This document shows, in pieces, positions 10,011 to 20,930 of a stretch of 64,000 nt of DNA (positions within the stretch are counted from its first letter, which is position 1; each line of letters opens with the position of its first letter). The notes under the pieces are model-generated. The model did not search any database, had not been told where the DNA came from, and saw nothing but the letters and a program-made list of their open reading frames with translations. Origin of the DNA: Rhyzopertha dominica (taxonomy: Eukaryota; Arthropoda; Insecta; Coleoptera; Bostrichidae); assembly GCA_025024175.1 (NCBI GenBank), contig QCXZ01000086.1:18442245-18506244 (forward strand). The letters are read 5' to 3'. The position numbers were made by a program, and so were the translations under genes.

Positions 10011-12809
10011 CTATTGTAGCTCGACAAGTATATTCTTGATAGCCTTACGGAAGCTGCTGATATTGAAACGCACTAAATCCTTACAAAAGCGGTTATGTAA
10101 TGTTACAGCGTTATACGTAAATGACCTGGAAAATAATGACGTACAATACTTAGGCATATCGAGTGACGAGGAGGTGAAGCGCAACCCAAGCTGGTGAACA
10201 CTACTTCTAAATTTCAATTTTTCTCTTAGATATGACGGAAAATCTGTAAGCAGTACTCTATGCACCAGAGAAAGCAACTGTAAGCGGTAGACATTAGACA
10301 TTTTCAGCCATTTAAGTTCATTGATCTTGGCAGAAACATGATCAAACTTTCTTAGACTGTATATAAAGCGACAACAACTGTTCTGGACCATCTGAATCTG
10401 ATTTTGTGTTCTTGAGTTTAAACATGGAAAGAAAATTACTAGACCATAGTTAAGCAATGACAGGACTAAGGTTTCTGTAAGCTTTTTGCGAGTTTTGAAG
10501 TTAATTATATCCATGTTGCTGTATAGCAGTTTGAGAACAAAATAACATTTTCTAATGAGTAAGGAGACGTGGGTGTCAAAGCGGAGGTCTTCGTCGAAGA
10601 TTAAACCAAGGTTCTTAACTTCAGAACATATATTGATGGGTACACCTTCAATAGCTAAACTCATGTGTGATTTAACCAACTGAGTTATTACAGCAGGCGC
10701 AAAGCATATTACCTTACATTTATCAGCATTTAGTTTAAGATTGTGGTCCATGCTGTATTTAGAGATGGAGTCGAGATCGCAATTAAGCTGCTCGCATGCG
10801 GTAGTTGTGTCGCACATCTTAAAGGATAGGTACAGTTGGGTGTCATCAGCATATCCTAGAATATTAGAAAATTTAACACGGCTAAATATATCTGAAGTAT
10901 AGATTAAATATAGAAGGGGTCCCAGTACTGACCCTTGGGGCACACCACTAGTAACTGGCACTTTATCCGAAAGAAGCCCATTAACTCGAACTACTTGGAA
11001 GCGGTCTTTAAAGTAAGACACGAAAAATCTACATGCGATTGCATCAAGTCCAAAGTAAGACAATTTGGCACACATTAGCTCGTGATCGATTGTGTCAAAC
11101 GCTTTAGAGAAATCAAGTAAAACGAGAGCCGTGCAGTTGCCCTTATCACGCTCTCTTATTATATCGTCCAGGACTTTCAACAGTACCGTGGTAGTACTTT
11201 GATTTTTCTGAAAACCTGATTGGAACGGTGAAATTATATTATTCTCTAATGCGTAATTCTAAAGTTGCAGATGTACAACTTTCTCGATAATTTTTACAAA
11301 TGTAGGTACTAAACTTATGGGACGAAGGTCACTAAAGTTAACCGGATTGTTTATTTTTGGAATGGGAATAATAACGGAGGTTTTCCATGATACTGGGAAG
11401 TAACCGCTTTCGAGGCAACAATTAACTATATGTGTGATATGAGGAGCAAGTTTTGGCAAGCAAAAATTGATCATCTTCGCAGAAATGTCATCCCACCCAG
11501 GACTGGAAAGCTTAAGTTTAGATATTATATTTTTAATATCGTCTATGTCAGGAAGTACAAAAGAGAATACCGAGCCTTCCTTGTATTTAGTTGAAGTATA
11601 ATGAGTAGTGGCTGGACGTCGATCATTAAGGCTTGAGAATACAGAACTAAAGTAATGATTAATGTCATTAGGATTGCGAAGCTGCAAAGGGATATCTGTA
11701 CAGCGATTATTTTTAATTCCTAAGTGCTTTACAGTCCTCCAAAGCAGACCAGGGTCGCGAGATCGCTCGGCCGCACAGATGTAAGACTGTTTCTCACTCC
11801 TAATTGCTGAAACCGTCACGTTACGCATGATACAATAGTAATTCCAGTCTAGTGGGTCCTTAGTTCTTTTAAACTTTGAATGCGCCCGATTCCGTTCTGA
11901 CATCATTAGTCTGATATTATAAGTTAGCCATGGAGCATATGGCTTAGTGACGCGAGAAGAAATGTAGGGCGCATGAAGATCAAAAAGATTTTTAATGTTA
12001 CTTGTCAAAAAATCGACTTTGCTATCAATATCATTGATGTAATAAACGTCATCCCATTTTACACTCTCCAGGTCTCTCAGAAAGTGATCATATGCGAATT
12101 GTTTGTAATTTCTATAAGTAATAGTTTTAGGTGGTGATTTAGTAACTTCATGTTTNAAAATACAAAAAGTTAAGGAATGATCAGATATTAAGTCGGCATT
12201 TAGTACTCCTGAAGATGCAACTTGCTCAGGTTTATTATAGAAAATGGCATCCAAGAGGGTCATCGAAGAGGCGGCCACCCGAGTAGGTTCAGAAATTAAT
12301 TGTTCAAAGCCATAGTTGGACATGTTACGGAGCAAGGGATTATTGTAAAGTTGATCNACATTAANATCACNCAAAATCATTACGCGGTCAAAAAGAGGCA
12401 GTGTGGCCGAAATTACATTTTCCGTATAATTAATTAACGAGTTCATACTAAAACGCGGAATAACATAAAGAACACAAAACAGTATTGACAAACGACTAAA
12501 TTTAATCTCCAAAAATAGGGCATCAATACCCGGAAAGGTAACCGGTGCGTCAACTATATTCACGATAAAATCACTCCTCACGTAAATCGCCACTCCACCA
12601 CCCCGTCCATCTCTATCACTACGAACTAGCTTATAGTTGGGAATAACAAACAAAGAAGAAGATACATTAGTGGTTAGCCAAGTTTCTGACAGGCACATAA
12701 CATCAAAACTGTGCACAAGCACAATTTCCCTAAGATGGTCAAAACCTGTCGACAGAGAACGCACATTTAAGTGTCCTACTTTGAGATAACCTGGAGCTAA
12801 CCTAACCAT
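10011..12809 (-). pseudogene. CR1-like LINE ORF2: endonuclease and reverse transcriptase
   Basis: The endonuclease begins LKVGHLNVRSLSTGFDHL, with CLSETWLTT (catalytic E) and DLISDHSLTFC (catalytic D-H). After a linker comes the RT: FSKAFDTIDHEL (first catalytic D), SGVPQGSVLGPLLYLIYTSD, and NILGYADDTQLY (catalytic DD). The thumb and C-terminal region ends KNILVELQ. One TAG at about 11257 splits the frame between the endonuclease-linker part and the RT. Three ambiguous bases lie in the endonuclease. The motif set fits the CR1/Jockey group. It would nick chromosomal DNA and reverse transcribe the LINE RNA there. Confidence 0.85.
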
Positions 12810-14007
12810 AGTTGATTCTTAATCGATATTGGTCTATCATAATCTGTCGAACTTTACAGGTAGTGTCATTTGTGGAATGATCTGTCGGAAAATTACACTT
12901 ACGCTTTTCATTTAAACTTATACAGTTTGAACAAGAAAATGTGTTAGAATTGCAGTCTTTGAGTGCATGATCTTGACTACATTTAGGACAAATCGATTTA
13001 CTACTTTTACAGTCTTTTTGGTAATGACCAAATCTAGAACAACGATAACATCTCAATAAATGTATATGCTCCTTAACATAACAACGCTTCCAACCTACAT
13101 ACATAAAGCCTTTATCATTAAAAAATTTAAATAGTGTAGAATTCATCTCTAGAACTAAATTAAAAACACCTTCCTTGTACTTTACAGCAGTAATTAATTT
13201 AAGATCTGGTACGTCGCAGTTTAACTCATTCTTACTAATAATGTCCGGGATAAGAGCTTCAGAGCGTGCGACGGCTTCTTTGTCCACTCCATATACAATT
13301 AGCCTAGGATTGCGCTTTAAAGGTTCGGCGATGTTATAGGTAGACCCAACTTCTTGAACCAGAGTGGATTTTAGCTTGTTACGTGCAGCTTCATTTTCGC
13401 AATTTATTAGCATAGCTCCTTTTATAGGCTTAGTGTTGATTACTTTTACACAGGGGTTTAATTTGGATTTAATTTCGTTTTCGATGTGTTTATTACTCGT
13501 ATTAGACGACGATCCATCCTTGGTTTTTACAAGTAGGATAGCTGATGAAGCGCTGATAGGTTTTTTCACAATTGCACTGTATGAGGTCACGGCTCGTTGT
13601 TGGAGCTGAATCGCATTATCAGTATTGCACTTTGAAAGTTTTTCTTCAAGATCTGCTATCCTCTGCTTTTGTAAATCATTTACATACGAAGTTTCATTCA
13701 CCAAACGATTTAGAACATCCATTTCCCTTGTTAAGCATTCATTATCCTTTCGCAGTAACATGTAATCAGTTAAACTTACTTGTTCGCTAGTACTCGCGCC
13801 ATGTTTAACACAATTTCTGCATCGCCACGATGATTTATCAATCACAAAGATCCTTGAGCAGGCCTCGAAGCATTATGCATGTACAACGGTTCCACAGCTG
13901 GTGCTATTACACTTTACTCCACCAACGCGAATACTATCATTACACACTTTGCATAATTTTTGTTTATTCACAGCACAATCGGAATCATCGTCTACGTCGT
14001 CCGCCAT
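12802..14007 (-). pseudogene. CR1-like LINE ORF1: PHD-type finger, coiled coil, zinc knuckles
   Basis: RNA-binding protein of the LINE. From ATG at 14007 it reads an acidic start, then a PHD-like finger (CKVCNDSIRVGGVKC, CGTVVHA, then SSWRCRNC) interrupted by a TAA at 13873-13875. A coiled coil follows (about 13760-13620), then an RRM-like region (RLIVYGVDKEAVARSEAL). Three cysteine motifs come last: CYRCSRFGHYQKDC, CPKCSQDHALKDC and CSNC. It ends by overlapping the ORF2 start (ATGGTTAG), an arrangement that suggests termination-reinitiation. The single TAA is the only clear break, so the copy was recently intact. Confidence 0.8.
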
Positions 14008-15317
14008 CTTTCTTCTTCATATATATGTCTAATAATTCTCTAACGACTTACGGTGGAGCAGCCCAACATTTGGCGAGGGCTGGTGATATCCAGCGGGCGC
14101 CTCGTAAAAACCATTTAATGAGAAAAAAGTATGAGACTAGGTTTTTCTCCAAATGAAGAAAATTCTGACTTACCGTTAGCAGGAGGGTTCCCTGCTATTG
14201 ACGATGATCGCGGTGACAGCGCATGCTGCAGTGGAATACTCGCATCTACTGAGAGGGAAAAACATGAAATTATGTTTTCTCTAATAATTCTCTAACGACT
14301 TACTGTGCATATCCCAGTGTTCATGTATTGGAGACGGTCGATATAACACAGGCTCCAGCGGGTTTCTATAACCCTCATCTGCATCTATTGATCAAAAAAG
14401 AAACAAAATTAAGTTACTAAAATTAAAAGGAAAAAACTGTAAATTTAATAACTTACTGAAAAATGGCAGCGGCTGTAGGATTTGCCTGTGGTTAGCAAGA
14501 ACGATCGCCTCCACATCGGGGTGTTCTGCAATTGTAAAGAATGGAAATTGTAAAAATAAAACGATCCTTTAAGAATAATAAAAAACAGGCAGTATTAATT
14601 AATTATATTTCTATGTAAAAAGATTACCTACCATTGCGGTTATCCCATTCCCTCAGCGGATGCGCATCATCTAATACCTCGGAGGTGGGCATATCGTCTA
14701 TAGCTATACATATTGGAAAAAATTTTTTTCTTAAGAAATTGAACACTTAAAAATCAATTTAAATAATATTACCCATTTGAGGATGCTGGCTATTGACCCA
14801 CTCTCGGACACGAAGTTCCCTGGCGGCCGCAAATTCAGCATAATCTGTGAAAACCATAACAATTCTTTAAGGATAAAGAAAAAACTAAAACTGCTTATAT
14901 TTACTATCAAATTGTACAAGTTACCAACCATTATAGAGCTCTTGCGATGCTTGCTGCTGCGGCTCGCCAACTTCGAATGACTCTGTTTCATCTTCATCAC
15001 TGGAACCATATACGGCTAACGAAAAAGAAATAAATTAATAAAAATAAATAATAAACATTGGATAACTCACTGTACACCCGTGGATCAATATTTAAATTCA
15101 GTGTTTCAGAATCGAAAACAGAATCGTGGTCATCGACGCCAGCATCTGTAAAACATGAAAATGAGAAACAAACAGAATGCACTCACCCATTTCCCGAGGT
15201 AGATGCATTGGGAGGTCCATATTGTTGACACCAGAGGGGCCAGCCAGCTGATCTAAAAAAAAATTGACGATAAAAACAATGTAAACTAGAAAACAGTTGT
15301 AAATATACATATCATAC

Positions 15318-15706
15318 CCGAAGTTGCCGTGTTGTCATCATCCGGCAAGCTGAAAATATATGACCGACTTGATGACGATCCCGATGCCATGAATTCGTTC
15401 AGTGGTCTTATTTCCATTTCGTCAGGGTCGGCGTTCAGTCCCGCTGGAAAGAAGACCTGACAAATGTTTTCAACGAAATTGTTAAAACGATCCAGCGGAA
15501 CCCTTTCGACCCTACAAGTCGGACAGCTAATCGTCTTCGAATTCGCCGGCTCCCTCAGTATTTTTTGCGAATGCGCACACGTATTGCACACGTTGTGTGC
15601 TCAGGGGCAGTAGAATATCCGCTTTGGCGGTGCAAAGGGTTGGAAACACACCGGACATTTCAGCGACCCCCCAACGGCATGTAATAACATTACATACCTT
15701 ACAATT
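15318..15706 (-). CDS. RING-type zinc finger exon (SIAH-like spacing), in-frame TGA
   Basis: Translation after the first exon gives a C3HC4-type finger: LKCPVCFQPFAPPKRIF, then YCP, a TGA, AHNVCNTCAH, and finally ISCPTCR. Cys and His spacing matches RING domains, which bind an E2 enzyme and pass ubiquitin to a substrate. The TGA stands where E or G is usual, one base from GGA. The finger is followed by a long acidic tail ending SLPDDDNTATSG at the splice donor. There is no clear signal peptide: the first exon encodes MEHANRRLRSYALTAYD. Either this copy is dead or the base is a polymorphism or sequencing error. The RING call is firm; activity is not. Confidence 0.65.
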
Positions 15707-15879
15707 CTGCAAATTAAAAATAATTATAATAATAAATATTATCGACTTTTTAAATATATGTGTACTTACATGTCGTAAGCGGTGAGAGCATAGCTCCTCA
15801 GTCTTCTATTAGCGTGCTCCATAATAATAAGAAAAATCGTGTGTATCTCAAGGAAACGAACTATATATTCTAAGTTTCA

Positions 15880-17280
15880 TTTTTTGGTTAAATTTATAAC
15901 ATCGCACACCCCCTCTAGACAAAAACATCTTCTAAAGAGGGGTGTCAACGAAAAATTTGATAGGCTGTCTACATTTGAGAGGGTGTATTCAGATAAGCGA
16001 AAAGTTGCCTTAAATAAGAAACACCTGCACTTTCAATAATTCAAAAGAAAATTATAAAAAAGCCAGATGACTATCTCACACATCGAAAAAAGATAATATC
16101 ACTCTGAGTTAACAAGACCACCCCATTGCTAAAAAAAAAACTCCTGTGTCACATAATTCCGAGGGTGAGTCGTAAAAAAAGTATGATCTCGAGCATTGGA
16201 ATTTTATCTATTGTCAAGCCCCCCGCTGTTCATATATCTAATTCCAAGCCGTCGCGTCTATGCGATATCTCAAAGGTAGGTCGTTTGTTATTTTTATACC
16301 TGGCTACGGACAGCGGTCACCCCCATAAACCGACTGATTAAATGCTGACCATAGAAAATCAGACGAATATTCAAGCATATATAAAAAAAGAGATCAAAAT
16401 CTTTTCTGAATAATGAAACTGCTCATCATTAAATCGTATNCCGTCTAAAACGCGATTAGNGAGAATTATACTTAACATTTGCAGAGCGGGGGGTCAGTTC
16501 TATAATCATACATGTTTGAATTCTAACATTAATGAGATGCCCTTTGTATTGTTAAAATATATAGCCTGACATCTCATAACTTAAAAATTCCAGTGGAAAG
16601 ATACAATCTTTTCACCTCTAAATATTTTATTCATTGTGACGCAGATAAAATTTACATTAGGCAATATCAACAATGAAATCAGGATACATTTCGGAGAAAA
16701 CACCTGCGTTTTCAATGGTTAATTTTCAAATAAGTCAAAGTCAAAAAAGATAATGGAATGAGTTTCTCCTAATGTACAGCTTTGAATTCCGGCAAAAGGA
16801 TACGATCTACATTTTTTTACCCTATAAAGCACCACCCATTGCAAAGCAACTAAAATTCATATTGGATGGTATCAATACGGCAATCAGGGTGAATCGGCAG
16901 GTTAAGACATGTTTGAAGCTCCTTTTATTATTTAATGAATGCCCTTCGAAGAAACGTGTAACATTTTAGAAATGCAATCTAATACGTCAGAAAGATAATG
17001 GAACTAGTTAAGCTGATAGTATCACATCGTGAAAAAATATAAAAAATACTGTAGGTAATAAATTCCAATTGTCAGACTTTTTTTATCAGAATATACTTAC
17101 ATGTCATATATATCTGTCAGGTATCACCTGCTCTTAGACAAGTTCTAACAAGTTAGAAGTTTTTTTCTTCTCATGAATGCCTCCCAGCAAAGCAGCTGGT
17201 TTTTATCGCCATAATACCTGTCATGTATGATATAACATGAATTCCACATTAAGATCTTTATCGAATTAATTTAAAAGCAG
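15880..17280. repeat. Diverged repeats and hairpins between divergent genes
   Basis: Gene-free spacer between the RING gene (minus) and the small ORF at 17.6 kb (plus). Diverged repeated blocks are visible: AACACCTGC followed by a TTTTCAAT-like string at about 16020 and 16700 (CACCTGCTC again at 17130), AAAAGATAAT at 16090, 16745 and 16996, and a C-rich CACCCATTGC block near 16115 and 16825. A hairpin with CACACCCCCTCT and AGAGGGGTGT arms lies at about 15905-15945. Copies are too diverged for me to set a unit length. Function unknown. Confidence 0.35.
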
Positions 17281-17290
17281 CTTATTTCTG

Positions 17291-17326
17291 TATATAAAGA
17301 CGGAAGGCAGCGACGTTATCCTCAGT
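17291..17326 (+). promoter_or_regulatory. Arthropod core promoter: TATA box plus TCAGT initiator
   Basis: TATATAAAG starts at 17291 and a TCAGT initiator lies at 17322-17326, placing the presumed start about 33 bases after the first T of the TATA box. This is the normal insect spacing. It precedes the 17596 ORF by about 270 bases of leader. Confidence 0.6.
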
Positions 17327-17595
17327 TAAGTTTTTAGTGCGTGTGTGTGCGTTAGTGGCCAACATACGAGCGTAGTCTATGAAAGTGCTTCGCGTTTTTT
17401 TTTTCTTTCCATAATTTCAATCTTAATACTGCTAGTTTAAAAGTATTATTATTTAGTATAAATTCGGCATAGTTTGATATCGTTTTAGAATATTACTTAT
17501 AGTGTTTAATAAGTGAGTTCAATCGGGTTTCTGCAGAACGCAGTTTGAGCTTCATACATTTTTATTTTACGGGCAAAGGTAAATTTAAATCAATA

Positions 17596-17937
17596 ATGGA
17601 TTCTTTAAATCAAATATCTTCAGCAATGCCGCAGTTTGAGAATAAACGGATTAGAGCTGAAGAATTGGAAATTGGAAGAGCTTATAATGTAATGAAAATT
17701 AAGCAGACACAGACGAGATTCGGTAAATGTACTTACGCGATTATTAGAGTTGCCGATACCGAGGGAACCGTTAATCGCGTTATTTTTTTACCGAACCGTC
17801 TTAATCAGGCGTTTACAGATTCAGTCTTGGAAACATTTAACGCTGTTCCTGATGCCAAATATCTTAAAAATCTTGGCTCTAAAAAAATGTATGAAGGTGC
17901 TCGGCCTACCCACATTTTCGAATTTGGAGACTTATAA
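17596..17937 (+). CDS. Small protein of unknown function, 113 residues
   Basis: Open from ATG at 17596 (context AATAATGG) to TAA at 17935-17937. The frame is also open upstream to a TTG at 17545, but no earlier ATG exists, and a possible donor (AAAG-GTAAAT) lies just before. Visible features: MDSLNQISSAMPQFENKRI at the start, ELEIGRAYNVMKI, TRFGKCTYAIIRV, and VIFLPNRLNQAF. Alternating hydrophobic residues suggest a small beta-barrel, possibly OB-like, but that is a guess. It has a good promoter and no stops. I do not recognise a named family. Confidence 0.5.
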   Translation: MDSLNQISSAMPQFENKRIRAEELEIGRAYNVMKIKQTQTRFGKCTYAIIRVADTEGTVNRVIFLPNRLNQAFTDSVLETFNAVPDAKYLKNLGSKKMYEGARPTHIFEFGDL

Positions 17938-17939
17938 TT

Positions 17940-18304
17940 AATTAGATAATTATGAGTCTCACAAATATTATAGGTATAAGGCTTATTATTCTAAATATTT
18001 GTTCAGTTTTAAATATAATTCTACAGCATAGTTTGACATCTATAAGAATAAGGATTATTTTTAAAAATATATTTTTAGTTTAATTATAATTTACTATATG
18101 CGCACTTCCCAAGCACGCTTGATGACTTAGGCAACTTTNTTATTAACATACACGCATAAAGTTTCAACTANACCATCAATTCCATTAAGGTAAGCGCTTT
18201 TTTTTATAAGCCAGCATAATTTTCCAATATATACACATATAATATTTACTAGTGGGTATAGGGAGCATTACTTAGTCAAAAAAAGGAAAAAACCGAATAT
18301 CTAC
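17940..18304. other. AT-rich spacer before the gypsy element
   Basis: It would hold the 3' UTR of the small ORF. A TTCAATGG-like hairpin or terminator is not evident, and nothing else is recognisable. It ends in TCTAC (18300-18304), which is one copy of the gypsy target duplication. Confidence 0.4.
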
Positions 18305-18487
18305 TGTAATGTTCTTATGGGTTCGTGGAAATTAAACACTGTATCACAATTTAAACCCTTATTATTAAACACCCGAAATCACGTCTACATGCACCTTCAG
18401 CTTACTCTCTATCACTCCTGTCTTGTACCTGCGCATCGCAACTCCCCCACATATTCATACATCCTTGAAAGATATACATATACTACA
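18305..18487 (-). repeat. gypsy 3' LTR with adjacent polypurine tract
   Basis: Begins TG and ends CA on both strands (TGTAATGTTC at 18305, ATACTACA at 18487). The next bases (18488-18499) read CTTTTCCCCCCG, which on the element's strand is a G/A polypurine tract directly abutting the LTR, marking this as the 3' LTR. Confidence 0.9.
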
Positions 18488-18510
18488 CTTTTCCCCCCGT
18501 AACAAATAAT

Positions 18511-18768
18511 TTAATGTGCAACGGTATATCTTTCAGGAGCTTTCCTAATTCTAATCGGTCTATCAAGCCTAGATGCATTTTCTGTCAGTGACACTTCTTC
18601 CGCTTCGTCTCGGACAGGTAAACTTGGAAATTGCGAAATTGGTTGCAATTCTTTTGATGGAACATGCTTTCTTATTTGGTTTACATGCCTTTTCCAAATT
18701 CTCCCATCCGGCAACTCTACAATATAAGTACGACATCCCAAAAAGGGGTACAAAAAACTAGAACACAC
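18511..18768 (-). CDS. gypsy integrase C-terminal tail
   Basis: Reads TYIVELPDGRIWKRHVNQIR, the small C-terminal barrel (GPY/F-like region) of gypsy integrases, then an acidic tail ending PERYTVAH. Only this end of integrase remains; the zinc-binding and catalytic domains are gone, replaced upstream by the nucleoprotein-like gene. It sits next to the polypurine tract, as expected for the 3' end of pol. Confidence 0.75.
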   Translation of the reverse strand: MCSSFLYPFLGCRTYIVELPDGRIWKRHVNQIRKHVPSKELQPISQFPSLPVRDEAEEVSLTENASRLDRPIRIRKAPERYTVAH

Positions 18769-18871
18769 AAAGGCACAATGCCTGCAGTCAAAAAAGAGAG
18801 ATCATCTGTTTCATAAGGAACTAAAGAGACGCGATTCAGTCTCACAAACGAAAAAGGGCCTTGAGGGCAGT

Positions 18872-20308
18872 CCTAAGTTTCACCCATGTCATCGACATCA
18901 GGGCGATAGATTCTTGAACGACGGGGCGTCTGTTGACGGGTGGTTTGGGTTGCAGTACCACTAACTTCCCCTGTGCCGACTCCCCTACTTCTGGTCATGT
19001 ATCTGTGGCCAGGGGTAGACGGGCTTGTACCAGGGGCTGGCCTCGGTTGCTCTCGGGCAGGAGGAGGTTTGGTCCTGCCCTCAGATCGTCCGCCTCTACC
19101 AGTTGCAGGTGCAGGAGGAGGTGGTGGAGGTGGTGGCTGATGGGGTCCACCATGCCCACCTGTATCGTCCCCATCACTCCTGCGTCTTGCAGGGCCTCCC
19201 GGACTTACCGAAAATCCTGACGGAGAGCCTGGATGGCCTCGTCATTCAGCCCTTCCATTTGCACAATGCTATTAAGGGCATTTCGTGCGTTCTGCTGCGA
19301 CTGGAGTTTGTAAGACTGCAACAGCTGCTGCCAATCGGGGTCGTAGTCCTCATAGCTTTCTACTTTATGTACTTCCAGGTGAGGAGATGCTGCAAGGGTA
19401 GAGCGCCCAAATATTTGACGAATAAAGGTTCCGACCCTTCCTAGATAGACTTCCATCCCTGTATCTTGATAGTGAGCTCTGGGGGCTCCTGTTAGATAGG
19501 AAGCTCCTATATGGAACGTAGCAGGTGCTTCTCTGATCATAGCCACCACAGGCGGTATTTCTGAAAGGTTGGAGGCATTGGGACAGTGCTTCACCAGTGG
19601 ACTTCTGGCAAGCCGTTTAGCCCCTTCAAAGGCGATCACAGCTCTGTGCGTCCCAGCCGGAAACGAGCCGAATCGTAATGCTGAGTCCGCGGCCAACTGA
19701 AAAGTGAATCCTCCAGCGAGAACCGGGTCACTAACCATGAGTAGTCCTTCGATCCCCGCAGCATGGAGCATGTATATCGTACTAATCCAGTGTCCTATAG
19801 TGTGGGCGGCTGTCACGATGGTCTGGTGCACATTTCTGCCATACTGTGCCTCAAGTACTTTCCTCACATAGCCAGCAACCTCTCCTTGCCCGGTGTGGTG
19901 ATTTGTCAGCCACCAGTTGGCCTTCGTGGCAACTAGCACGGTGACTGCACGCTGGATAGCGTCTATTGTGCAACATTGGTTTAGAATAGGAAGATCAGCT
20001 GCTAAAGGCGCGACAGCTGTCTGTACTTCCCTCCAATCACCATCAGGATTAGGGCCAACTCGTCTGATTAGCTTGCAAAATATAGCAGCCGCAGCACCGG
20101 CAATGTATAGATCTCGGGCTTGGTGGTCGACAGTTCTCCATCTTGTCAACGCCCAATTCATTGCATGTTGAGCCGCGTCTTCAATCTTGCCGTTGGTCAG
20201 AACAGGTAGCCGGTCGTCTTCGGCAAGCCTAGGGTCTGTCCCCACAGCAAGCCCTGCCTCCATCGTGCCATTAATGTCTGGAAGGAAGATCTGCAGTTGC
20301 GTAGCCAT
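18872..20308 (-). pseudogene. Nucleoprotein-like gene of probable negative-strand RNA virus origin
   Basis: A GC-rich ORF of 367 residues starts at ATG 20308 (MATQLQIFLPDINGTMEAG) and runs to 19205. Past it, a frame change near 19210-19260 leads to a Pro/Gly/Arg-rich tail that ends at a stop at 18872-18874 after YRPDVDDMGET. The composition (an Ala-rich helical core with motifs such as WWLTNHHTGQGEV, TAAHTIGHWISTIYML and YLGRVGTFIRQIFG, then a disordered basic tail) fits an RNA-virus nucleocapsid protein that coats genomic RNA. I lean to a chuvirus-like (Jingchuvirales) origin from general resemblance, but cannot test it. The core ORF is intact, and base use differs strongly from the AT-rich flanks. 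It lies inside a gypsy element, so it would be expressed from the LTR. Confidence 0.5.
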
Positions 20309-20417
20309 AGTCCTTGGTTAACAGTCGACAAAACCAGAGATAATAAAAATAGTCTATACAAAGTCGAAAGCGAAGTTACCACAATGGGTCAACAACCACA
20401 ACAGTTTGGGAAGGCTG

Positions 20418-20892
20418 GGTTGTTTCAATAAGGGAACAATCTCTTTAAATGTAAATAAGGATGCAGAACCTAAATTTTTAAGAGCTCGTACTTTGCCCTT
20501 TGCTCTTCGGAGAAAGGTTGAAGTAGAAATCGCTCGATTAGTAAAAGAAAATATTTTAACTCCGGTAGATTATAGCGATTGGGCNACGCCCATAGTGCCG
20601 GTTCTCAAAGCTGACGGAACGGTGAGGATTTGTGGGGACTTTAAAGCCACGATTAATCCAATTTTAAAACCAGATCAGTATCCGTTGCCGCAAATAGAAT
20701 ATTTATTTTCCAAGTTACAGGGCGGTGTGACCTTTTCTAAAGTTGATTTGAAACATGCATATCAACAAGTTTGTATTTCTGAAGATTCCAAACGATATGT
20801 AACAATTTCTACACATAAAGGGTTGTTTCGATATAACAGATTGCCTTTTGGGGTTTCATGTGGCCCTTCAAAATTTCAACGTATAATGGAGT
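20418..20892 (+). pseudogene. gypsy RT N-terminal fragment, inverted
   Basis: On the plus strand, opposite to the rest of the element: TISLNVNKDAEPKFLRAR, VEVEIARLVKENILTPVDYS, VRICGDFKATINPI, FSKVDLKHAYQQVCI (first catalytic D) and RLPFGVSCGPSKFQRIM. It stops before the YXDD box. The inversion's left end duplicates the linker sequence GGGTTGTTTCAATAAGG, which is present in inverse orientation at about 20931-20945. The right end abuts the duplicated nucleoprotein tail. It cannot make RT. Confidence 0.85.
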
Positions 20893-20930
20893 CGTTGACG
20901 GGTGGTTTGGGTTGCAGTACCACTAACTTC

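Larger units (their letters stand above)
9855..14025 (-). mobile_element. CR1-like LINE, near full length, in an intron of the RING gene
   Basis: The element runs from about 14025 (5' end just before the ORF1 ATG) to about 9855, where AATAAA (in the complement of 9880-9890) is followed by an ATT microsatellite tail, a usual CR1-group 3' end. It has ORF1 and ORF2 overlapping by 8 bases. Its tail ends immediately before the acceptor of the RING-gene exon at 9852, so the LINE may now supply part of that 3' splice site. Only a few stops interrupt it, so it is fairly young. Confidence 0.8.
9458..15822 (-). pseudogene. RING-finger gene with an array of phase-1 microexons
   Basis: Minus-strand gene with exons 15822-15770 (ATG, 53 nt), 15706-15318 (RING), 15252-15187, 15145-15071, 15015-14929, 14844-14773, 14703-14632, 14525-14458, 14384-14304, 14248-14174, 14114-14052, 9852-9784, 9723-9622 and 9554 to the rosa insertion. 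Introns are short, with GTAAGT-like donors and pyrimidine-AG acceptors. Nearly every microexon is 63-102 nt, a multiple of three, and starts in phase 1. Neighbouring intron-exon units are similar to each other, so the array grew by tandem duplication. Decay is visible: a TGA inside the RING, a 68-nt exon that breaks phase, an AG-to-AA acceptor at 14115, and a LINE in one intron. The product would be an acidic, Pro/Gln-rich protein after the RING; its role is unknown. Confidence 0.6.

Noticed and set aside
15590..15610. TGA in the RING read as selenocysteine
   Set aside because: The family uses E or G here, no downstream SECIS-like hairpin was seen, and other lesions in the same gene point to decay.
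18933..19444. Plus-strand ORFs over the nucleoprotein tail
   Set aside because: They are shadows of the Pro/Gly/Arg-rich minus-strand tail; GC-rich DNA leaves all frames open.
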